A stretch of DNA of 15,664 nt from the NCBI GenBank assembly GCA_027490555.1, contig JAIXXW010000007.1, positions 1 to 15,664 on the forward strand, written 5' to 3'. The position numbers and the translations under genes are program-made. The notes under the pieces were generated by a model. It was not told the DNA's origin. It made no database searches and saw only the letters and a program-made list of their open reading frames with translations. Of the stretch, positions 13,434 through 15,664 are shown piece by piece (within the stretch, counting starts at the first letter, position 1; each line of letters begins with the position of its first letter). Origin of the DNA: Comamonadaceae bacterium (GTDB lineage Bacteria; Pseudomonadota; Gammaproteobacteria; Burkholderiales; Burkholderiaceae_C).

Positions 13434-14362
13434 CAACCTTCCTCGCGGATCTGGCGTCCGGTCAATTTCAGGAACAGGTCTTCCAGGTTGGAAGGCCGGT
13501 GCAGCATGCGCAAGGCAGGCCAGGCTTGCAAGGCGTTCATCAGGGCGCGGCTGTCGTGGGTGTAGAAAAACACGGTTTCACCGCTCACCTCGACCCGACC
13601 GGACAGGGCTTGGAGGCCGGCTTCTTGCGCCAAGGCCACCGCGCCCTGGCCGAACACTTCGATCACCTCGGGCTCCAGGTGCTCGGCGATCAGGTCGCGC
13701 GGCTTGCCCTCGGCGATCTTGCGGCCCTGGTCGAGCACCAGGAGCCGTCCACACAGGCGCTCGGCCTCGTCCATGAAATGGGTGGTCAGCAAGATGGATT
13801 TGCCTTCTTGCAGCAGCACCTGCAGCCGCTCCCACATCAGGTGGCGGGCCTGCGGGTCCAGGCCGGTGGTGGGCTCGTCGAGCATCAGCAGCTGGGGTTG
13901 GTTGATCAGTGCGCGCGCCAGGCTCAGCCGCCGCTTCATGCCGCCCGACAACTCGCCCGGCTTGGCTTTGGCCTTGTGGCTCAAGGCACCGAATTCGAGC
14001 AGCTGCGGAATGCGTTCGCGGATCAGGGCCTCGGGCAGCCCGAAGTAACGGCCAAACACCAGCAGGTTTTCTTCGGCGGTGAAATCCGGGTCCAGGGTGT
14101 CCATTTGGGCCACCACGCCCAGCCGGGCCTTGATGGCCAGCGCGTCGCGGGGCATTTGCAGGCCGTCAAAGTAAAGGATGTCACCGCCGCCTGGCTCGGT
14201 CAGGCCCAGGCACATGCGCAAGGTGGTGGTTTTGCCCGCCCCGTTGGGGCCGATCACGCCCAGGCATTCGCCGGGGTCGATGTGGAAGGACAAGTCGTTG
14301 ACCACCGTCGTGTCACCGTAGCGTTTGACCAGGTGATCGACCGAAAGCAAGGGAGTACTCAT
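13433..14362 (-). CDS. ABC exporter ATP-binding protein, NodI/DrrA-like
   Basis: This 309-residue cytosolic ATPase energises the adjacent permease. In order: Walker A GPNGAGKTT (38-46), Q-loop Gln86 (VVAQMD), ABC signature LSGGMKRR (138-145), Walker B LLMLDEPT (158-165) with Asp162/Glu163, D-loop GLDP (167-170), and switch His195 (TTHFMDEAE). A C-terminal extension of about 80 residues (230-309) is typical of the DrrA/NodI branch. The open frame continues far upstream, but the ATG at 14362 gives MSTPLLSVDHLVKRYG, the canonical start of these ATPases. The upstream part would lie antisense to psd. The gene is divergent from phosphatidylserine decarboxylase, with 93 bases between the two starts. 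Confidence 0.94.
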   Translation of the reverse strand: MSTPLLSVDHLVKRYGDTTVVNDLSFHIDPGECLGVIGPNGAGKTTTLRMCLGLTEPGGGDILYFDGLQMPRDALAIKARLGVVAQMDTLDPDFTAEENLLVFGRYFGLPEALIRERIPQLLEFGALSHKAKAKPGELSGGMKRRLSLARALINQPQLLMLDEPTTGLDPQARHLMWERLQVLLQEGKSILLTTHFMDEAERLCGRLLVLDQGRKIAEGKPRDLIAEHLEPEVIEVFGQGAVALAQEAGLQALSGRVEVSGETVFFYTHDSRALMNALQAWPALRMLHRPSNLEDLFLKLTGRQIREEG

Positions 14363-14368
14363 GCGCGG

Positions 14369-14374
14369 ATTGTG
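14369..14374 (-). promoter_or_regulatory. -10-like element of the ABC ATPase gene (leaderless start)
   Basis: CACAAT on the minus strand ends exactly 6 bases before the ATG at 14362. The hexamer and the spacing are identical to those in front of srkA. No -35 consensus is apparent. Confidence 0.4.
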
Positions 14375-14413
14375 CCTGTGCGCGCATGCCCGAGCAGCGG
14401 GGCAGGTGACCGA

Positions 14414-14419
14414 TAAAAT
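14414..14419 (+). promoter_or_regulatory. possible -10 element of psd
   Basis: TAAAAT matches TATAAT at 5 of 6 positions. It would start transcription near 14426, about 30 bases before the psd ATG. The -35 region 17 bases upstream is not recognisable. Confidence 0.4.
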
Positions 14420-14455
14420 CAGGGCCTTGTCCAGCACCGCCCCAGCGGCCCCTTC

Positions 14456-15319
14456 ATGTCCAGTTCGCCCTCCTTTTCTGACCGCCTGGCGGTCATGCCG
14501 CAGTACCTGATCCCCCAACAAGCCCTGACCGCCTTTGCCGGCTGGGTCGCGGGCAGCCAATGGGGCGGGGCGACCACCCGCATCATCGACTGGTTTGTCA
14601 AACGCTACAACGTGAACATGGCCGAAGCGGCCAACCCGGACACGGCCAGCTACAAGAGCTTCAACGACTTCTTCACGCGCGCGCTGCGTGGCGATGCCCG
14701 GCCCCTGGCGGCGGCGGCTTTGCTCAGCCCGGTGGACGGGGCGATCAGCCAGTGCGGCCCCATCGCGGGCGACCAGGTCTTCCAGGCCAAGGGCCACGGC
14801 TACAGCACCCGCGCGCTGGTGGGTGGCGATGCGGCCTTGGCCGCGCAGTTTCAAAACGGTGAATTTGCCACGCTCTACCTGAGCCCACGCGACTACCACC
14901 GCATCCACATGCCTTGCGCAGGGCGCCTGACGCGCATGGTCCATGTGCCGGGCGATTTGTTCTCGGTCAACCCCACCACAGCCCGTGGTGTGCCCGGCCT
15001 GTTTGCGCGCAACGAGCGGGTGGTGTGTGTGTTCGAGGGCGAGCGCGGGCCCTTTGTCATGGTGCTGGTGGGCGCCACCATCGTGGGCAGCATGGCCACC
15101 GTCTGGCATGGCGTGGTCAACCCGCCGCGCCCAGGGCAGCTGCGCGAATGGGCTTACGACCAGGACGCCATCCACCTGGCGCAAGGCCAGGAGATGGGCC
15201 GTTTTCTGCTGGGCTCCACTGTGGTGATGCTGTTCCCCCAAGGGGTGATGCAATTCGAATCCGACTGGTCACCGGCTCGCCCCATCGTCATGGGCGAGGC
15301 GATGGGCCAATGGCGCTGA
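14456..15319 (+). CDS. psd: phosphatidylserine decarboxylase proenzyme
   Basis: This 287-residue inner-membrane proenzyme converts phosphatidylserine to phosphatidylethanolamine. The self-cleavage motif LGST is at 252-255. Cleavage between Gly253 and Ser254 would give the beta chain and the pyruvoyl-bearing alpha chain, the same numbering as the E. coli enzyme. Other conserved parts are SFNDFFTRAL (68-77), SPVDG (91-95, Asp94 of the charge relay), LSPRDYHRIHMPC (142-154, with His148 and His151) and VNPTTARGVPGLFARNERVV (171-190). The length is full, with the usual N-terminal membrane-associated helix. The gene is divergent from the ABC exporter and convergent with a uracil-DNA glycosylase gene, with 15 bases between stops. 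A 6-bp inverted repeat (15332-15337/15343-15348) lies just after the psd stop. Confidence 0.97.
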   Translation: MSSSPSFSDRLAVMPQYLIPQQALTAFAGWVAGSQWGGATTRIIDWFVKRYNVNMAEAANPDTASYKSFNDFFTRALRGDARPLAAAALLSPVDGAISQCGPIAGDQVFQAKGHGYSTRALVGGDAALAAQFQNGEFATLYLSPRDYHRIHMPCAGRLTRMVHVPGDLFSVNPTTARGVPGLFARNERVVCVFEGERGPFVMVLVGATIVGSMATVWHGVVNPPRPGQLREWAYDQDAIHLAQGQEMGRFLLGSTVVMLFPQGVMQFESDWSPARPIVMGEAMGQWR

Positions 15320-15331
15320 GCGACAGGGCGT

Positions 15332-15348
15332 TGGTCAGGCCTTGACCA
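15332..15348. other. inverted repeat between psd and the uracil-DNA glycosylase gene
   Basis: TGGTCA (15332-15337) and TGACCA (15343-15348) form a 6-bp stem with a 5-base loop. It overlaps the glycosylase stop codon and lies 12 bases after the psd stop. There is no T run, so it is only a weak candidate for a shared 3'-end structure. Confidence 0.25.
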
Positions 15349-15664
15349 CCGACAGGGCCAGCACCAGGTCCGCCCAGGCCTTGGCCTTGTCGGCCGGGCT
15401 GCGCAGCAGACTGGCAGGGTGGTAAGTCACCACCACGGGCACCCCTTGAAAATCATGCAGGCGGCCGCGCAGTTTGCCCATGGGCTCGGTGCTGCCCAGC
15501 AGGCTCTGGATGGCAAAGCGGCCCATGGCCAGGATTACCTTCGGTTGTGCCAGCGCCACCTGGCGCGACAAATAGCCTGCGCACACCGCCAACTCGTCCA
15601 CTTCGGGGTTGCGCCCGCCGGGTGGGCGGCACTTGACGGCGCAAGTCAGGTAGGCCTCGGCCAG
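15335..15664 (-). CDS. uracil-DNA glycosylase, family 4 (Fe-S), C-terminal part
   Basis: The frame is open to the right edge, so the N-terminus is missing; 109 residues are visible. The fragment matches the second half of the family-4 (UDGa, thermophile-type but widespread) uracil-DNA glycosylases, which excise uracil from DNA. CAVKCRPPGGRNPE (8-21) and Cys28 supply two of the four 4Fe-4S cysteines; Cys12 and Cys28 are 16 apart, as in the characterised enzymes. ALAQPKVILAMGRFAIQSLL follows, then the DNA-intercalating/catalytic YHPASLLR loop and the terminal DKAKAWADL helix. The first two cluster cysteines and the uracil-binding GxGP motif must lie beyond the window. Confidence 0.93.
   Translation of the reverse strand: MAEAYLTCAVKCRPPGGRNPEVDELAVCAGYLSRQVALAQPKVILAMGRFAIQSLLGSTEPMGKLRGRLHDFQGVPVVVTYHPASLLRSPADKAKAWADLVLALSVVKA

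Noticed and set aside
14363..15253. Upstream extension of the ABC ATPase frame to about 606 residues
   Set aside because: The extra 297 residues lie antisense to psd and have no domain. The canonical ATPase start and a -10-like box are at 14362.
1..15664. tRNA/rRNA genes, insertion sequences, CRISPR arrays, phage or toxin-antitoxin genes
   Set aside because: No cloverleaf-like segments, transposase motifs, regularly spaced repeats or phage-type proteins were recognised. Nearly all sequence is explained by the listed genes.

Overview
The window looks like a chromosome segment of a betaproteobacterium, probably Comamonadaceae (Limnohabitans/Rhodoferax/Hydrogenophaga-like). The basis is the high GC content, the strong GC3 bias with many long shadow frames, and the flavour of the proteins (NodIJ-like exporter, SrkA, family-4 uracil-DNA glycosylase, Psd). 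This placement is inference. There are 15 protein genes, two of them cut by the window edges. I see no RNA genes, insertion sequences, CRISPR arrays or attachment sites. No gene-free stretch exceeds about 220 bases.

Layout. (1) 1-733, plus strand: the 3' end of a glucose/sorbosone-dehydrogenase-type gene overlaps a secreted diheme cytochrome c gene, closed by a strong hairpin terminator. (2) 805-3754, plus: an RluF-like rRNA pseudouridine synthase, then htpG. A consensus-matching heat-shock (sigma-32) promoter is nested in the rluF terminator. (3) 3856-5085, plus: an MFS carrier, convergent with srkA (minus). srkA is divergent from a small K+-channel-like gene. (4) 6634-12392, all minus, read right to left: secreted PQQ-type sugar/aldose dehydrogenase, secreted monoheme cytochrome c, TonB-dependent receptor closely resembling E. 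coli PqqU (YncD), 3-hydroxybutyryl-CoA dehydrogenase, enoyl-CoA hydratase. (5) 12613-14362, minus: a two-gene ABC exporter of the NodIJ type. (6) 14456-15319, plus: phosphatidylserine decarboxylase, convergent with the 3' part of a family-4 uracil-DNA glycosylase at the right edge.

The most interesting theme is region 4. An outer-membrane PQQ receptor lies next to a periplasmic enzyme of a PQQ-using family and a periplasmic cytochrome c that could take its electrons. No PQQ biosynthesis genes are in view. A related dehydrogenase plus cytochrome pair lies at the left edge, so the window contains two such modules about 10 kb apart. The simplest reading is capture of external PQQ, activation of periplasmic dehydrogenases, and electron delivery to the respiratory chain.

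A second theme is promoter architecture. Four transcription-starting genes (MFS, srkA, K+ channel, ABC ATPase) have a -10-like hexamer ending exactly 6 bases before the ATG. That would place transcription start on the A of the start codon (leaderless mRNA).
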